17,615 nucleotides of DNA. It comes from Bacteriovoracaceae bacterium. GTDB lineage: Bacteria > Bdellovibrionota > Bacteriovoracia > Bacteriovoracales > Bacteriovoracaceae. The stretch is taken from assembly GCA_947442115.1 (NCBI GenBank), contig CANEVK010000012.1, forward strand, positions 1 through 17,615. The letters are read 5' to 3'. The notes under the pieces were generated by a model. That model saw nothing but the letters and a program-made list of their open reading frames with translations. It did not search any database and was not told the origin of the DNA. This document shows positions 16,524 to 17,615 of the stretch, in pieces; the first letter of the stretch is position 1, and every line of letters starts with the position of its first letter. The position numbers and the translations under genes were made by a program.

Positions 16524-17009
16524 ATGAAACCTTCAAAAATACCTGCCGAATCGGCCGTTGAAATGCGTGAGATGGTTATGCCTCATCATACAAATCCACA
16601 AAATACTGTTTTTGGGGGAACTGTAATGAGTTGGATTGATATTGCTGCAGCGATGGTAGCTGCCCGCCACTGTGGTCGTCCTGTCGTCACGGCCCATATT
16701 GATGACATTGATTTTATTGCCCCCATTAAAGTTGGCTACCACGTCCTGATTCAGGCATCCCTTAATTATGTTGGAAAAACGTCTATGATAGTGGGAGTTA
16801 AGGTGACCTCTGAAAATCCCTATACCGGAGAATCAAGAACCACGACGAAAGCCTATCTGACTTTTGTCGCTTTGGATGACCTCGGAAAACCAGTCATCGT
16901 ACCTACTCTTGATCCTCAAACTGAAGATGAAAAAAGACGCTACGAAAATGCCAAGAAAAGAGTGGCGATGAAAAAATCGGTCAGAGACACCTTAAAACAT
17001 AAAATTTGA
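16524..17009 (+). CDS. Hotdog-fold acyl-CoA thioesterase (YciA/ACOT-like)
   Basis: A 161-residue acyl-CoA thioesterase of the bacterial YciA / ACOT7-like hotdog family, which hydrolyses acyl-CoA to free fatty acid and CoA in the cytosol. The family motif is intact: HHTNPQNTVFGGTVMSWID, with Asn24, the GG pair (31-32) and Asp39, the residues that form the active site in relatives, on the long hotdog helix. HIDDIDFIAPIKVGYHV and the strand TTTKAYLTFVAL complete the fold, and a charged helix forms the tail. The ATG is preceded by AAAGGATAAAA, which overlaps the stop codon of the giant lipoprotein gene; the gap is 9 nt, so translation is probably coupled. Substrate length cannot be read from sequence. 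The stop is TGA and the same frame stays open for another 30 codons. Confidence 0.92.
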   Translation: MKPSKIPAESAVEMREMVMPHHTNPQNTVFGGTVMSWIDIAAAMVAARHCGRPVVTAHIDDIDFIAPIKVGYHVLIQASLNYVGKTSMIVGVKVTSENPYTGESRTTTKAYLTFVALDDLGKPVIVPTLDPQTEDEKRRYENAKKRVAMKKSVRDTLKHKI

Positions 17010-17033
17010 AAAACAATCAGCAGTATTCCTTCC

Positions 17034-17102
17034 ATGACACCTGAGCAGGCAAAAATGCTTCTTAGAAAAGTTAAGCAGGGTCACAAACCCAAAGAGGAAT
17101 AA
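17034..17102 (+). CDS. Possible 22-residue small protein
   Basis: A 22-codon ORF beginning MTPEQAKMLLRKVKQG and ending in Lys/Glu. It is amphipathic and would form a basic helix. The stop codon overlaps the A-tract of the following terminator, the tight arrangement expected for the last gene of an operon. It is in the same frame as the thioesterase, 24 nt after its TGA, so it could instead be a 30-residue readthrough extension. There is no clear Shine-Dalgarno. An ORF this short can arise by chance. Confidence 0.4.
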   Translation: MTPEQAKMLLRKVKQGHKPKEE

Positions 17103-17127
17103 AAAAAGCCTCCATTCGGAGGCTTTT
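17101..17127 (+). terminator. Rho-independent terminator after the thioesterase operon
   Basis: A7, then GCCTCC (17108-17113), loop ATTC, GGAGGC (17118-17123), then TTTT (17124-17127). The flanking A- and T-tracts extend the stem and allow use in both directions. It closes the giant lipoprotein / thioesterase unit. Confidence 0.85.
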
Positions 17128-17224
17128 ATGTGTGTGTGCAGGAATTAAATCTCTTTCAAAATCTTTTTTAAGAGTTAATAGAATCATTTAACCAGTCAAT
17201 TAATCGACCCGTCAAAACAAAAAC

Positions 17225-17236
17225 ACAAGATCTTGT
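17225..17236. repeat. 12-bp perfect palindrome in the gene-free gap
   Basis: ACAAGATCTTGT is a perfect 12-bp dyad centred on an AGATCT site. It is flanked by CAAAACAAA on the left and TTTGTTTG on the right, which extends the symmetry loosely. The whole gap 17128-17300 contains no ORF that I can support; this dyad is the only structured element I see there besides a short TG repeat at 17129-17138. Confidence 0.35.
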
Positions 17237-17300
17237 ATATTTGTTTGTCATAAATCTGACGCTGTTTAATTCTTTCAATAACTTTACAATGCGCACAAAC

Positions 17301-17323
17301 AAAAAGGCCCTCTTGCGAGGGCC
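17301..17323 (-). terminator. Rho-independent terminator of the small basic protein gene
   Basis: On the minus strand, GGCCCTC (17323-17317), the GNRA-type loop GCAA, GAGGGCC (17312-17306), then TTTTT (17305-17301). It lies 10 bp after the stop of the 40-residue gene. Confidence 0.88.
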
Positions 17324-17333
17324 CTTCTATGGC

Positions 17334-17456
17334 TTACTTACCTTTTTTGTGACCTTTAAGAAGCTTTTTCTTGCGAGCAATGCGCTTAAGCTTAATTCCA
17401 CTTTTCTTGTTTTTTGTAGCCTTTTTCGCTGGGCGAGACTTTTTAAGTTTTTTCAT
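17334..17456 (-). CDS. 40-residue lysine-rich basic protein
   Basis: A tiny protein with 18 Lys and 3 Arg in 40 residues, no acidic residues and no Cys, Trp, Tyr or Phe. It begins MKKLKKSRPAKKATKNKK and ends with an IKLKRIARKKKLLKGHKKGK segment. ATG 17456 is preceded by GAGGAGGA, among the best ribosome sites in the window, and a strong terminator follows 10 bp after the stop, so it is a well-expressed single gene. The composition resembles small ribosomal proteins (bS22/Sra, Thx, bL34 size class) or an H1-like nucleoid protein, but I do not recognise the signature of any of them. Binding to rRNA or DNA is inference from charge. It is transcribed convergently with the thioesterase unit and divergently from the partial secreted-protein gene. 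Confidence 0.8.
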   Translation of the reverse strand: MKKLKKSRPAKKATKNKKSGIKLKRIARKKKLLKGHKKGK

Positions 17457-17489
17457 AAATCCTCCTCAATGTATCAATTCGACTCAGTC

Positions 17490-17495
17490 TATAAT
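17490..17495 (+). promoter_or_regulatory. Candidate -10 box for the last gene
   Basis: A perfect TATAAT, about 33 bp before ATG 17529, in the 72-bp divergent gap. No recognisable -35 sits 16-18 bp upstream, so the call is weak. The minus-strand promoter of the basic protein must share this gap, but I cannot locate it. Confidence 0.35.
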
Positions 17496-17528
17496 AAAAG
17501 TATCTTTTTGCAAACGCTAGGAAGGGCC

Positions 17529-17615
17529 ATGAATACAACTTATTTCCTATTATTTATTATGTTCTCAGCATTTGCTCAGAACTCCCCTCGAATTCAAGTA
17601 CTTCCCAACCCCGAA
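17529..17615 (+). CDS. Secreted protein, N-terminal fragment (runs off the window)
   Basis: The first 29 codons of a gene that continues past the window end. ATG 17529 has AGGAAGG just upstream. The signal peptide NTTYFLLFIMFSAFA ends in a good SAFA/QN cleavage site, followed by NSPRIQVLPNPE. Too little is present to name a family. Confidence 0.75.
   Translation, partial: MNTTYFLLFIMFSAFAQNSPRIQVLPNPE

Overview
The window reads as ordinary chromosome of a Gram-negative, AT-leaning bacterium, most likely one of the Bdellovibrio-and-like-organisms (Bdellovibrionota, probably on the Bacteriovorax/Peredibacter side). This placement is inference from the mix of genes: a trmD block that also holds a stand-alone SPOUT methyltransferase of the kind found beside trmD in delta-type proteobacteria, a Blc-type lipocalin, and several very large secreted proteins with no recognisable family. 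No marker gene settles the taxon. I see no phage, IS, tRNA, rRNA or CRISPR.

Positions 1-7824 are mostly on the minus strand. Read in the direction of transcription they are: a small secreted protein, a HAD phosphatase, ffh, rpsP, khpA, rimM and trmD. This is the classical signal-recognition-particle / S16 / 30S-maturation / tRNA-m1G37 cluster. It carries a strong internal promoter before rpsP, a hairpin between rpsP and khpA, and a terminator-like hairpin just before rimM. Beyond trmD the order is broken by a lipocalin lipoprotein on the plus strand, convergent with trmD with a 2-bp gap. After it, again on the minus strand, come a 731-residue secreted protein of unknown function and the SPOUT methyltransferase that usually sits next to trmD.

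From 7941 to 17102 the plus strand carries a DusB-like tRNA-dihydrouridine synthase, a 663-residue secreted coiled-coil-rich protein, a 1747-residue lipoprotein with 57 cysteines, a hotdog acyl-CoA thioesterase starting 9 nt after the giant gene, and a possible 22-residue ORF ending at a strong terminator. The window closes with a convergent 40-residue, extremely lysine-rich protein with its own terminator and a near-perfect Shine-Dalgarno, and with the first 29 codons of another secreted protein.

Two themes stand out. One is RNA and translation: four tRNA or ribosome modification/assembly genes, SRP, a KH protein and a nucleic-acid-binding-like mini-protein. The other is a set of large, lineage-restricted exported proteins. 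The 663-residue protein and the giant Cys-rich lipoprotein are the best candidates here for an undescribed envelope or surface system; the first has a FliA-like promoter motif whose spacer contains a C7 tract.
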